Source of the DNA: Marinobacter mobilis
Lineage (GTDB): Bacteria; Pseudomonadota; Gammaproteobacteria; Pseudomonadales; Oleiphilaceae
Direction: 5' to 3'
Length of the DNA: 64,000 bases
NCBI RefSeq assembly: GCF_900106945.1
Contig: NZ_FNNE01000013.1
Location: 1-64,000 of the forward strand
Notes under the pieces: generated by a model
Databases searched by the model: none
Told to the model about the DNA's origin: nothing
Seen by the model: the letters and a program-made list of their open reading frames with translations, nothing else
Program-made: the position numbers and the translations under genes
In this document: in pieces, positions 43,376 through 51,088 of the stretch
How positions within the stretch are numbered: position 1 is the first letter of the stretch
Layout of the letters: each line of letters opens with the position of its first letter

Positions 43376-43419
43376 TCAGGAATTGGTATATTTGCAGGTC
43401 CCTAACTAGGAGGGAAAGC

Positions 43420-44280
43420 ATGGGTACAAGTCTACAATTGGCAGACAAACTGGTTCCGGGTGTTAATCTTGAAGCCTATATTCAGGCTACAAGCCGGATT
43501 CCGGTGCTTACTGCCGATGAAGAACGTGACCTGGCTGAACGGCTTCACTATGAAGGTGATGTCGACGCAGCCCGTCAACTGGTCCTCTCCCATCTGCGTT
43601 TTGTGATTCACATCGCTCGCAGCTATTCCGGCTATGGCCTGCCCCAGGCGGACCTGATCCAGGAAGGCAACGTCGGGCTGATGAAGGCGGTCAAGCGCTT
43701 CAATCCCGAGTACGGCGTGCGCCTGGTATCGTTTGCGGTACACTGGATCAAGGCTGAGATCCACGAGTACATCCTGCGCAACTGGCGCATCGTCAAGGTG
43801 GCCACCACCAAGGCCCAGCGCAAGCTGTTCTTCAACTTGCGCAGCCAGAAAAAACGTCTGGCCTGGTTGAACCACGAAGAGCTCAAGGCGGTCGCCCAGG
43901 ATCTGGGTGTGGAGCCGCAGGTTGTCCGCGAAATGGAAGGGCGCCTGGCATCTCAGGACACCTCATTTGATGGTCCCATGGACGACGATGATGATTCCTC
44001 GTATCAGGCTCCGGCTCATTACCTGGAGGATCGTCGTGCCGATCCCGCGATGCTGCTGGAACAGTCGGACTGGGCGGAGGATTCCAACGGTCGCCTGATG
44101 CAGGCTCTGGGCAATCTGGACGAGCGCAGCCAGGACATCCTGCGGGAACGCTGGCTGTCTGACAGCAAGTCCACCTTGCATGAACTTGCGGACAAATATG
44201 GCGTGTCGGCGGAGCGTATCCGTCAGCTTGAAAAGAACGCCATGAAGAAGATTCGGGTACAGATGACCGAGGTTGCCTGA
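43420..44280 (+). CDS. rpoH: heat shock sigma factor RpoH (sigma-32)
   Basis: A 286-residue sigma factor. Region 2 contains HLRFVIHIARSYSGYGLPQADLIQEGNVGLMKAV (2.1-2.2) and the -10 recognition helix FAVHWIKAEIHEYIL. The RpoH box QRKLFFNLRSQKKRL, involved in chaperone control, is intact, and region 4 ends with GVSAERIRQLEKNAMKKIR. It directs RNA polymerase to heat-shock promoters. AGGAGGG lies seven bases before the ATG at 43420. It has its own promoter and terminator, following ftsX after 193 bp. Confidence 0.96.
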   Translation: MGTSLQLADKLVPGVNLEAYIQATSRIPVLTADEERDLAERLHYEGDVDAARQLVLSHLRFVIHIARSYSGYGLPQADLIQEGNVGLMKAVKRFNPEYGVRLVSFAVHWIKAEIHEYILRNWRIVKVATTKAQRKLFFNLRSQKKRLAWLNHEELKAVAQDLGVEPQVVREMEGRLASQDTSFDGPMDDDDDSSYQAPAHYLEDRRADPAMLLEQSDWAEDSNGRLMQALGNLDERSQDILRERWLSDSKSTLHELADKYGVSAERIRQLEKNAMKKIRVQMTEVA

Positions 44281-44304
44281 GGGTAGCCGGTTTCCTGCCT
44301 GTAA

Positions 44305-44341
44305 AACGCCATCAGACCCCATGGGCTGGTGGCGTTTTTTT
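44305..44341 (+). terminator. rho-independent terminator of rpoH
   Basis: AACGCCATCAG pairs with CTGGTGGCGTT (11 bp, one G-U) around a 10-base loop and runs into seven Ts, 24 bases after the rpoH stop. Confidence 0.93.
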
Positions 44342-44409
44342 ATGTGCCGTGCCCCAACCAGTTACCGAAACAATGCCTTATCTGATATGAGCTCTGGAGA
44401 ATCTGGCCA

Positions 44410-45342
44410 ATGACCGACTCAACCCCTGCCGCAAAACCACATCCGCTCCGCGTTGCCTTTCTGGGCATTGGCCTGATGGGGGCGCCGATGACCGTCAACC
44501 TGCTCAAGGCCGGTTTTGAGCTGACTCTGTGGAATCGCACCGCCAGTAAGTGTGAGCCTTTTGCCGATCAGGCCGCGCTGGCGACCACCCCCGCGGAGGC
44601 TGTCAGTGAGGCGGATGTCGTCATTACCATGCTGGAGAACGGTGAGGTCGTGAACGAGGTGCTGGTCAACCAGGGTGGGATCGACAATCTGCGCCCGGGA
44701 GCGGTGGTTGTCGACATGAGTTCGGTGCAGCCGTCACTGGCACGGAGCCTCGCCGAGCGCGCTGCGGCCCGGGGTGCAGGCTTTGTTGATGCCCCGGTAT
44801 CCGGTGGCACCCGTGGTGCGGCGGCAGCCACTCTCAGCATCATGGCGGGCGGCAGTGAAGACCATCTGGACAAGGTGCGGCCGGTGTTGGAAGCCATGGG
44901 CTCGGTGACCCGGATTGGTCCGGTCGGCGCCGGCCAGTTGGCGAAGCTCGCCAACCAGGCCATCGTCGGGATTACCATTGGTGCGGTGTCTGAGGCCATG
45001 TTACTGGCCGCTAAGGGCGGGGCGGATCCGGTGGCGGTGCGGCAGGCGTTGCTGGGGGGCTTTGCCGGCAGCAAGATTCTGGAGCAGCATGGCCAGCGCA
45101 TGATCGAACGGGACTTTGCTCCGGGTGCCCCGGCCCGGATCCAGCTCAAGGACATGCGCATGATCCTCGATGAAGCCCGGGCTGAAGGTCTGACCCTGCC
45201 GCTGGCACAACAGGTGCATAACGAATATCTGTCGCTGGTGGCCAATGGTCACAGCGAAGTCGACCACAGCGGACTGCTGCTGGAACTGGAACACCTTAAC
45301 GGAACGCGTTTGGGTTCGATTGGCCCCGGCCGCAAGGAATAA
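44410..45342 (+). CDS. NAD(P)-dependent beta-hydroxyacid dehydrogenase (tartronate semialdehyde reductase type)
   Basis: A 310-residue enzyme of the 3-hydroxyisobutyrate dehydrogenase family. The N-terminal dinucleotide loop is LGIGLMGAPMTVNL. The substrate-binding loop is VDAPVSGGTRGAAAA, and the catalytic lysine is in GAGQLAKLANQ. Because hydroxypyruvate isomerase follows after only 4 bp, reduction of tartronate semialdehyde to glycerate is the likeliest reaction (GlxR/GarR-like), as in glyoxylate use. The coenzyme preference cannot be read with certainty. Confidence 0.82.
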   Translation: MTDSTPAAKPHPLRVAFLGIGLMGAPMTVNLLKAGFELTLWNRTASKCEPFADQAALATTPAEAVSEADVVITMLENGEVVNEVLVNQGGIDNLRPGAVVVDMSSVQPSLARSLAERAAARGAGFVDAPVSGGTRGAAAATLSIMAGGSEDHLDKVRPVLEAMGSVTRIGPVGAGQLAKLANQAIVGITIGAVSEAMLLAAKGGADPVAVRQALLGGFAGSKILEQHGQRMIERDFAPGAPARIQLKDMRMILDEARAEGLTLPLAQQVHNEYLSLVANGHSEVDHSGLLLELEHLNGTRLGSIGPGRKE

Positions 45343-45346
45343 CGTC

Positions 45347-46135
45347 ATGCCTAGATTCGCTGCCAACCTGACCATGCTGTTCAACGAGGTGGACTTCCTC
45401 GATCGCTTTGCCGCTGCTCGCGCCGCTGGTTTCGAGGGTGTCGAGTACCTGTTTCCCTACGCCTGGCGCAGGGACGAGTTGAAAGGCCGCTTGCAGGAGC
45501 AGGGGCTGACTCAGGTGCTCTTCAATCTGCCGCCAGGAGACTGGGACGGTGGAGAGCGGGGTATTGCCTGCCTGCCAGACCGGGTTGATGAATTTCGTCG
45601 AGGCGTGGAGCAGGCCATTGGCTACGCCCAGGCGCTGGATTGCCGTCAGTTGAACTGCCTGTCCGGGCTGCTGCCGGCTTCGCTGCCGTGGCAACAGGGC
45701 TGGGACACCCTGGTCGCCAATGTGACCTGGGCTAACGAGCAACTGCAGCGTGAAGGTATCACCCTGTGTGTCGAAGCCATCAACTCGCGGGTGGATATGC
45801 CGGGGTTCTTGCTTGATACCTCGGCCCGGGTGATGGCGCTGATTGAGGCGGTGGGGTCCGACAATGTCAAACTGCAATACGATCTGTACCACATGCAGAT
45901 CATGGAAGGTGACCTGATCCGGACCCTGGGTCAGCTGTTGCCCCAGATTGGCCATATTCAGTTTGCCGATAATCCGGGCCGCCACGAGCCGGGCACGGGA
46001 GAAATCAACTTCACCAACGTCTTCGCCGCACTGGATCGCCTATCCTATAAAGGGTGGGTCAGTGCCGAGTACCGGCCCGCCGGTGAAACCGGGGCGGGGC
46101 TGGGCTGGCTGGCGGAGTGGGCGGATCGTCACTGA
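45347..46135 (+). CDS. hyi: hydroxypyruvate isomerase
   Basis: A 262-residue TIM-barrel isomerase interconverting hydroxypyruvate and tartronate semialdehyde. The N-terminus MPRFAANLTMLFNEVDFLDR and the middle RQLNCLSGLLP are typical of Hyi. The two catalytic glutamates lie in LCVEAINSR and VSAEYRPAG, with metal ligands in YDLYHMQIMEGD and HIQFADNPGRHEPGTGEI. It forms an operon with the preceding reductase, so together they channel hydroxypyruvate or glyoxylate carbon to glycerate. No glyoxylate carboligase lies in the window. Confidence 0.9.
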   Translation: MPRFAANLTMLFNEVDFLDRFAAARAAGFEGVEYLFPYAWRRDELKGRLQEQGLTQVLFNLPPGDWDGGERGIACLPDRVDEFRRGVEQAIGYAQALDCRQLNCLSGLLPASLPWQQGWDTLVANVTWANEQLQREGITLCVEAINSRVDMPGFLLDTSARVMALIEAVGSDNVKLQYDLYHMQIMEGDLIRTLGQLLPQIGHIQFADNPGRHEPGTGEINFTNVFAALDRLSYKGWVSAEYRPAGETGAGLGWLAEWADRH

Positions 46136-46251
46136 CCGTCGCCAATGGCGACACCCTCTTACAAGATGTTAACTGGCTGTTGCTGCTGGCAGGCCGTACC
46201 CTGTTTTCAGACATCTGTTTTTCAGAAATTCCTGAATCTGGAGGCTGTTAG

Positions 46252-46932
46252 GTGAAAGCTCTGGTAATTGAAGACGATCAGGATGTAGCAAGTTACCTGA
46301 TCAAAGGGCTGAAGGAGTCCGACTTCGTCGTAGATCATGCGGCGGAGGGCAAGGAAGGCATGATGATGGCGGCCAGTGAGGACTACGACATTATGATCGT
46401 GGACCGGATGCTACCGGGTATGGATGGCCTCTCGATCATCAAGACCGTACGGGCCACCGGAAACCAGGTGCCGGTGCTGATTCTCAGCGCCCTGGGTGAC
46501 GTGGACGACCGGGTCGAAGGGCTGCGTGGCGGTGGTGATGATTACCTGACCAAGCCGTTTTCCTTCACCGAGCTGCTGGCGCGGATCGAGTCGTTGATTC
46601 GCCGTAACCGCCAGACTGCGGAAACCGAGACGGTATTGCGGGTCGCTGATCTGGAAATGGATCTGCTGGCGCGAACCGTCAAGCGGGCCGGACAGAACAT
46701 CGACGTTCAGCCGCGGGAATTCCGCCTGCTGGAATACCTGATGCGCAACGCTGGCCAGGTTGTCACCCGCACCATGCTGCTGGAAAAAGTCTGGGACTAC
46801 CATTTCGATCCCCAGACCAACGTCATCGACGTGCATATCAGCCGCTTGCGCGCCAAGATCGACAAAGAGTTTGAAACCCCCCTGCTGCAGACCATCCGCG
46901 GCGCCGGTTACATGCTTCGGGAATCTGCCTGA
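46252..46932 (+). CDS. OmpR-family response regulator
   Basis: A 226-residue regulator. The receiver domain has acidic residues in VIEDDQDV, the phosphoacceptor Asp51 in IMIVDRMLPGMDG, and lysine in YLTKPFSF. The C-terminal winged helix has REFRLLEYLMRNAGQVVTR, VWDYHFDPQTNVIDVHISRL and RTIRGAGYML. It starts with GTG (GGAGG seven bases upstream). The sensor kinase follows 3 bp later. The target genes are unknown; metal or envelope stress is a common theme for this subgroup, but nothing here shows it. Confidence 0.9.
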   Translation: MKALVIEDDQDVASYLIKGLKESDFVVDHAAEGKEGMMMAASEDYDIMIVDRMLPGMDGLSIIKTVRATGNQVPVLILSALGDVDDRVEGLRGGGDDYLTKPFSFTELLARIESLIRRNRQTAETETVLRVADLEMDLLARTVKRAGQNIDVQPREFRLLEYLMRNAGQVVTRTMLLEKVWDYHFDPQTNVIDVHISRLRAKIDKEFETPLLQTIRGAGYMLRESA

Positions 46933-46935
46933 CCT

Positions 46936-48420
46936 GTGAAACTGCTTAGCCAGCTCAGAACATCGACGTTTCAGCTTGCGCTGCTCTATATGGTGGTGTT
47001 TGCCACCTCGGTGTTTCTGTTGCTGGCATTCATTTACTGGCGTACCGCCGGCTTTATGGCCGCCCAGACCGACGAAACCATTGAAGCGGAAATCGCCGGA
47101 CTTGCGGAACAATACCGTGGGCGGGGTATCAATGGCCTGATCACCATTATCCGCGAACGGGTTGCGCGGGAGCCGAACGCCAAATCCCTGTACCTCGTGA
47201 CCACCGAAGACTACATGAAGCTGGCGGGTAACCTCACGGTATGGCCGGAGGGCAGTCAGTCGCAGAGTGGCTGGATCAATTTCACCCTGGATGAGCGGGT
47301 TGGCTGGGTTGGTCAGCCGCGGCTGGCCCGTGCCCGGATTTTCGAGGTGCAAGGCGGCTTGCGGCTGCTGGTGGGGCGCGACATTGATGATCTCACGGCC
47401 CTCAAACGGGTGATTGAAATTGCCATTAACTGGGGCATGGGCATCACCCTGGGGCTGGCGCTGCTGGGTGGTTTCATGATCAGTCGCAGTACCACCCGTC
47501 GCATCGAAGTGATCAACAACACCTCCCGCAAGATCATGAACGGTCACCTGTCACAGCGGATTCCCACCCGTGGTACCGGGGATGATTTCGACCAGCTGGC
47601 GGAGAACCTCAACCAGATGCTGGATCGGATCGTCTATCTGATGGAAGGTATTCGCCATGTTTCCGACAGCATCGCCCACGACCTGCGGACGCCCCTGACC
47701 CGGCTGCGCAACCAGCTCGAGACCACCCTGATGTCGGTGGATAATGACGAGGCCCGTGACCAGGCGGGCCGGGCGGTGGCTGAGGCAGACCAGCTGCTGG
47801 CAACGTTCAATGCCCTGCTGCGTATTGCCCGTCTGGAGACCCGCGGTAACGCTGCCGATATGAAGCCGGTATCCCTGGCCCTGCTTGTCAGCGATGCCTG
47901 TGAGCTGTACGAGGCCGTGGCGGAGGACAAACACCAGTTCTTCGAGCAGTCACTGGACGATGAGGCGATGATTGAGGGCGACCGTGACCTGTTGTTCCAG
48001 ATGGTCAGCAATCTGATCGACAACGCCATCAAGTACACCCCGCAAAGTGGCGATATCCGGGTGGCTGTCTACCGCGAGGAGGCCGGTACGGTCTTTGAGG
48101 TCAGTGACAGCGGGATCGGCATTCCGGACGATGAGAAAGACAATGTGTTCCAGCGCTTCTATCGGGTCGGCAAGAGCCGGTCATTGCCAGGCAATGGTCT
48201 GGGGCTGAGTCTGGTTAGCGCAGTGGCAGAAATTCACCAGGGCCGTATCGAACTGAGTGATCGCAATCCAGGTGCTGACAATCCGGGGTTGACCGTCAGA
48301 GTGGTGTTGCCTGCCTTTCAGGAGGGTAGCCGGCGCCTGAAATCGGCTCCGGCCCGGCCAGAGGCCGAAGCGGCGGGAGACGGTGACGCCAGCTCGGTGG
48401 CGCCCCGTTCCCAGATCTGA
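46936..48420 (+). CDS. HAMP-containing sensor histidine kinase
   Basis: A 494-residue membrane kinase paired with the preceding regulator. TM1 is at about 12-35, the periplasmic domain about 36-160, and TM2 about 165-184. HAMP begins near SRSTTRRIEVINNT. The phosphoacceptor is His248 in SDSIAHDLRTPLTRLRNQLE. The ATPase domain has MVSNLIDNAIKYTP (N-box), SDSGIGIPDDE (G1) and GNGLGLSLV (G2). It starts with GTG. Its TGA directly abuts the stop of the convergent small gene (TGATCA), with no terminator between, so its transcript probably continues antisense to that gene up to the terminator at 48935. Confidence 0.9.
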   Translation: MKLLSQLRTSTFQLALLYMVVFATSVFLLLAFIYWRTAGFMAAQTDETIEAEIAGLAEQYRGRGINGLITIIRERVAREPNAKSLYLVTTEDYMKLAGNLTVWPEGSQSQSGWINFTLDERVGWVGQPRLARARIFEVQGGLRLLVGRDIDDLTALKRVIEIAINWGMGITLGLALLGGFMISRSTTRRIEVINNTSRKIMNGHLSQRIPTRGTGDDFDQLAENLNQMLDRIVYLMEGIRHVSDSIAHDLRTPLTRLRNQLETTLMSVDNDEARDQAGRAVAEADQLLATFNALLRIARLETRGNAADMKPVSLALLVSDACELYEAVAEDKHQFFEQSLDDEAMIEGDRDLLFQMVSNLIDNAIKYTPQSGDIRVAVYREEAGTVFEVSDSGIGIPDDEKDNVFQRFYRVGKSRSLPGNGLGLSLVSAVAEIHQGRIELSDRNPGADNPGLTVRVVLPAFQEGSRRLKSAPARPEAEAAGDGDASSVAPRSQI

Positions 48421-48708
48421 TCAGCCGCGAACCGCGCCGCGCAGTTGCTCGATACGGGCCAGCACTGGGCTCAGAATCGCATCAGCACGGGTTTCAACGC
48501 TGCTCACCAGAGCCTCGACCTGTGACCGGCGACGGTCGATGCGGGCCTGAATGCTATCCCATTCACCTTCCAGGTGCTTCTGCTCGTTCATCACAAAAGC
48601 CGCCAGGTTGTGACGGTTGACCTTACCGGTAATACCCAGCTGGTCGAGCTGGAACCCCAGGTTGTCGAGTCCGTTGAGGGCAGTATCGATGAGTTTCTTG
48701 GTGTTCAT
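48421..48708 (-). CDS. small helical, phasin-like hypothetical protein
   Basis: A 95-residue protein without signal peptide, predicted nearly all-helical. The C-terminal half (DSIQARIDRRRSQVEALVSS and on) has coiled-coil character. The heptad-like Ala/Leu/Val spacing recalls phasins or other granule-associated proteins, but I do not recognise a specific family. The ATG at 48708 has AGGTA upstream; a longer frame reaches 48825 but begins in less plausible sequence. It is transcribed against the sensor kinase gene. Confidence 0.6.
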   Translation of the reverse strand: MNTKKLIDTALNGLDNLGFQLDQLGITGKVNRHNLAAFVMNEQKHLEGEWDSIQARIDRRRSQVEALVSSVETRADAILSPVLARIEQLRGAVRG

Positions 48709-48877
48709 GTCAGGTACCTGTGACAGTGTATTCAAACGGTTAATAGTCTTAGGGTGTTCGACGTTAGTCGTAAAATCTAGAGTGCACAACCTAATTCCTG
48801 CCAGCGCCCGAAGCTCCCTGTCCAAACGTTAATGACCCGGCCACTTGCCAGTAACCGCAGCGGGAGATAATGGCTAT

Positions 48878-48956
48878 AACCGGGTATCGACCTGTGTCGA
48901 TGCCATGGTGCCCTCCAGCATAGCGCTAGCCTTGCCCCGTTTTACGGGGTTTTTTT
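48878..48956 (+). ncRNA. candidate small RNA ending at an intrinsic terminator
   Basis: No plus-strand gene lies between 48420 and 49645, yet a good plus-strand terminator ends at 48956. Upstream are TTGCCA (48845) with GATAAT (48866; spacing 15) or TATAAC (48875) as weak promoter elements. The roughly 80-base transcript would hold a stem ATCGAC/GTCGAT and the palindrome TAGCGCTA before the terminator. The alternative is that it is only the 3' tail of the sensor kinase mRNA. Its 3' end overlaps greB antisense. Confidence 0.3.
48935..48956 (+). terminator. rho-independent terminator, plus strand
   Basis: CCCCGT, loop TTT, ACGGGG, then seven Ts. On the minus strand the same hairpin contains the greB stop codon but has no T-run beyond it, so it is directional. 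It ends whatever is transcribed rightward through 48421-48934. Confidence 0.85.
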
Positions 48957-49451
48957 ATGGTCGTCATTGGCCCCGGTGTCCTTGGGGTATTCGATGTTGG
49001 TAATGGCCCAGTAGGCGGGGCCGTTCGGCGTCTGCACTTCCACTTCGTCATCCACCTGTTTCTTCAGCAGTGCCCGTGCCATGGGGGTATCGATGGAGAT
49101 GTAGTCCTTGCGGTCAAAGATCTCATCGTAGCCGACAATGCGGAACCGCTTGGCCTCACCGTCTTCGTTTTCAATGTCCACCCAGGCCCCGAAAAACACC
49201 CGACCATCCTGTTCCGGAGCATGGTCCACCACCGTCAGTTCGGCCAGGGTGCGGCGCAGATAGCGCACCCGTCGGTCAATCTGGCGAAGCAGCTTCTTGT
49301 TGTACTGATAGTCGGCGTTTTCACTGCGGTCGCCGAGGCTCGCCGCCCACTGCACCTTTTTGGTGATTTCCGGGCGATGCTCCCGCCACAGGTAATCGAG
49401 CTCTTTTTTCAGGGCTTCAAAGCCGTCACGGGTGATGAGTTTTGCGCGCAT
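48942..49451 (-). CDS. greB: transcription elongation factor GreB
   Basis: A 169-residue factor that enters the RNA polymerase secondary channel and stimulates cleavage of backtracked RNA. The N-terminal coiled coil carries the acidic tip in ASLGDRSENADYQYNKKLLR. The C-terminal FKBP-like domain has VFFGAWVDIENEDGE, IVGYDEIFDRKDYISIDTPM and VQTPNGPAYWAITNIEY. The YW-I-x-N-I-x-Y ending separates GreB from GreA. The ATG at 49451 is preferred over an upstream TTG at 49466. Its last codons overlap the plus-strand terminator. Confidence 0.93.
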   Translation of the reverse strand: MRAKLITRDGFEALKKELDYLWREHRPEITKKVQWAASLGDRSENADYQYNKKLLRQIDRRVRYLRRTLAELTVVDHAPEQDGRVFFGAWVDIENEDGEAKRFRIVGYDEIFDRKDYISIDTPMARALLKKQVDDEVEVQTPNGPAYWAITNIEYPKDTGANDDHKKTP

Positions 49452-49527
49452 GACTGTCCAGGCCAAAGGAGAATGGGAAATGGCGATCAGTGTATCAGAG
49501 TCGGAAACAGGGCTTGTTGAAAACTAA

Positions 49528-49543
49528 AAGTGCATATACACTT
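49528..49543. promoter_or_regulatory. MarR-type operator 1 (hydrolase promoter, distal)
   Basis: AAGTGCATATACACTT differs at one base from the perfect palindrome found at 49619. It overlaps a possible promoter, with TTGAAA just upstream at 49517. It probably binds the MarR protein encoded at 50504-50965. Confidence 0.75.
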
Positions 49544-49618
49544 TAATGGTATCAAGGGTATGCCGGGCTGTTCTCTGCTCAATCTGGAGAGGCGTTCCGG
49601 CATTTTTATCCGACACTA

Positions 49619-49634
49619 AAGTGTATATACACTT
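49619..49634. promoter_or_regulatory. MarR-type operator 2 (hydrolase, proximal)
   Basis: AAGTGTATATACACTT is a perfect 16-bp palindrome that touches the GGAGG ribosome site of the hydrolase gene. It is 91 bases from operator 1, nearly nine helical turns, which would allow looping or joint blocking. Confidence 0.82.
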
Positions 49635-49644
49635 GGAGGCGATG

Positions 49645-50520
49645 ATGGCGATCGGATTGCAGGCGTTCCAATTGGCATTTGCAACATACAGTCGGCTGTT
49701 GCCGACCCGGGCGGCGGGCACGGCGACCCGTCTGATGACCACCCCGCGGGTACCGGAGGCGTTGCGTAAACGCAGCGTCAGCCTTGGCGAAGAGTTGGTG
49801 AATCTGGGCGGTGGTAGTTACCTGTCGGTTCGCCAGGGGGGGCCGCAGCGGGTGTTGCTGGTCCATGGCTGGTCATCGGGTGTGGGGTTGTTCGAGCCCC
49901 TGGTGAAGGCGCTGCCGGCCGCTGACTATACCCTTTATGCGGTTCACCCTCCGGGCCACGGCCCCTCCGCGCAGGGCGCATCCCATCCGGGCCGCTTTAT
50001 CGAGGCCATTGAAGCTGCGCTCGATTATATCGACGCCCCCATTGATCTCGCCGTGGGTCACTCCATGGGAGCGGGCACCCTGGCCTATGTGGTTTCTAAT
50101 GACAGCTGTGTCCAGCGTCTGGCGCTGGTGTCCGGGCCCGCGACGTTTGAGGGCCTGTTGCGAGGCTTTTCACGCTTCATGAAATTATCCCCCAGGGCGG
50201 AGCGCCGTTTCCTGCGTCAGATGGAGGAGACCGTCGGCCTGCCATTGACCGCGCTCGACATAACGGCGCGGGCCAGGCAGATCCAGGTGCCGACGCTGGT
50301 GATTCATGACCGCAAGGATCGGGAGGTGCCCTTCACCTGTGCCGAGCAGCTGGTGACGTCATTGCCGGTGTCGGAACACATTTACACCAGCGGACTGGGC
50401 CATAACCGCATTCTTCGGGACAGCGCTGTGATCGCGCGGCTGGCCGCGTTTGCCGGAAACTGCGTGGACAGTTCTTCGTGGCCGCGAGAGGAGGGTGAGT
50501 ATGCTACAGCGTCGTCTTGA
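49645..50520 (+). CDS. alpha/beta hydrolase (serine type) in the MarR/RND cluster
   Basis: A 291-residue serine hydrolase. The oxyanion motif is VLLVHGWSSG, the nucleophile elbow is VGHSMGAGTLAY, the acid lies in VIHDRKDREVPF and the histidine in SGLGHNRIL. A hydrophobic, positively charged N-terminus (about 1-25) could be a membrane-associating helix but lacks a clear cleavage site. GGAGG lies five bases before the ATG at 49645. Two palindromic operators precede it. The stop overlaps the convergent marR stop by 17 bp. Probably an esterase or lipase processing the compound handled by the neighbouring transporter (inference). Confidence 0.85.
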   Translation: MAIGLQAFQLAFATYSRLLPTRAAGTATRLMTTPRVPEALRKRSVSLGEELVNLGGGSYLSVRQGGPQRVLLVHGWSSGVGLFEPLVKALPAADYTLYAVHPPGHGPSAQGASHPGRFIEAIEAALDYIDAPIDLAVGHSMGAGTLAYVVSNDSCVQRLALVSGPATFEGLLRGFSRFMKLSPRAERRFLRQMEETVGLPLTALDITARARQIQVPTLVIHDRKDREVPFTCAEQLVTSLPVSEHIYTSGLGHNRILRDSAVIARLAAFAGNCVDSSSWPREEGEYATASS

Positions 50521-50965
50521 CCTGCTTGCTGAGCTGGTGCAGCTGCCCGGCTACCGCATCCCAGTTGTCCTGCCCCACCAGGCGGGTGAACTCTTCGTGG
50601 GCCTGCTGCCAGCGTTGCACCGCCTGCTGGTAGAGCTCTTCCCCCTGCGGGGTGAGGGTCAGCCCGAGGGAGCGCTTGTGGCCGCTGGGCTCGGATTGCA
50701 CCAGCCCTTTGTTGATCAGCATTTCCACCGTGCGCTGCAGCGACGTGCGCTCCATGCCCAGGGTTTCTGCCAGCTGGTGAATGGACTCGGGCGGGCTCAC
50801 CTTGATGGCGTTGAGCACGGTGAACTGGGTGATGCGCAGGCCAAGGTCAGCCAGCCTGCTGTTGTAATGACGGGTAATCAGGCGGGAGAACACTCGCGAG
50901 TGCAGGGCGGCACATTGCCTGGCAATGTCCATGGGGGCGGGGGAGGTTGTCGCGGCGTCGGTCAT
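50504..50965 (-). CDS. MarR-family transcriptional regulator
   Basis: A 153-residue winged-helix regulator. The core is ALHSRVFSRLITRHYNSRL (dimer helix), ITQFTVLNAIKVSPPESIHQ, and the recognition region LAETLGMERTSLQRTVEMLINKGLV, with the wing at SGHKRSLGLTLTPQGEELY. MarR proteins are usually repressors released by small hydrophobic or phenolic ligands. The start at 50965 was chosen because the longer frame runs through the operator region. Operator-like palindromes stand before this gene and before its two neighbours, so it likely controls itself, the hydrolase and the RND operon. Confidence 0.9.
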   Translation of the reverse strand: MTDAATTSPAPMDIARQCAALHSRVFSRLITRHYNSRLADLGLRITQFTVLNAIKVSPPESIHQLAETLGMERTSLQRTVEMLINKGLVQSEPSGHKRSLGLTLTPQGEELYQQAVQRWQQAHEEFTRLVGQDNWDAVAGQLHQLSKQVKTTL

Positions 50966-50987
50966 GACGTGTGGCCCTGGTCTATTA

Positions 50988-51003
50988 AAGTGTATATGCA
51001 CGA
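50988..51003. promoter_or_regulatory. MarR-type operator 3 (marR autoregulation)
   Basis: AAGTGTATATGCACGA keeps the left half of the palindrome and matches the consensus at 13 of 16 positions. It lies 23 bases upstream of the marR start, fitting weaker autoregulation. Confidence 0.6.
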
Positions 51004-51059
51004 TTATCGGAAACCCCTGCGGTTCTGTCCAGCGATAGCGGCGTAATTGATACTTAATA

Positions 51060-51075
51060 AAGTGTAAATACACTT
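51060..51075. promoter_or_regulatory. MarR-type operator 4 (RND operon)
   Basis: AAGTGTAAATACACTT differs from the palindrome at one central base. It ends just before the GGAGG ribosome site of the RND gene, so the transcription start must lie very near and bound repressor would block it. Confidence 0.78.
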
Positions 51076-51088
51076 ATGGAGGTGAATT

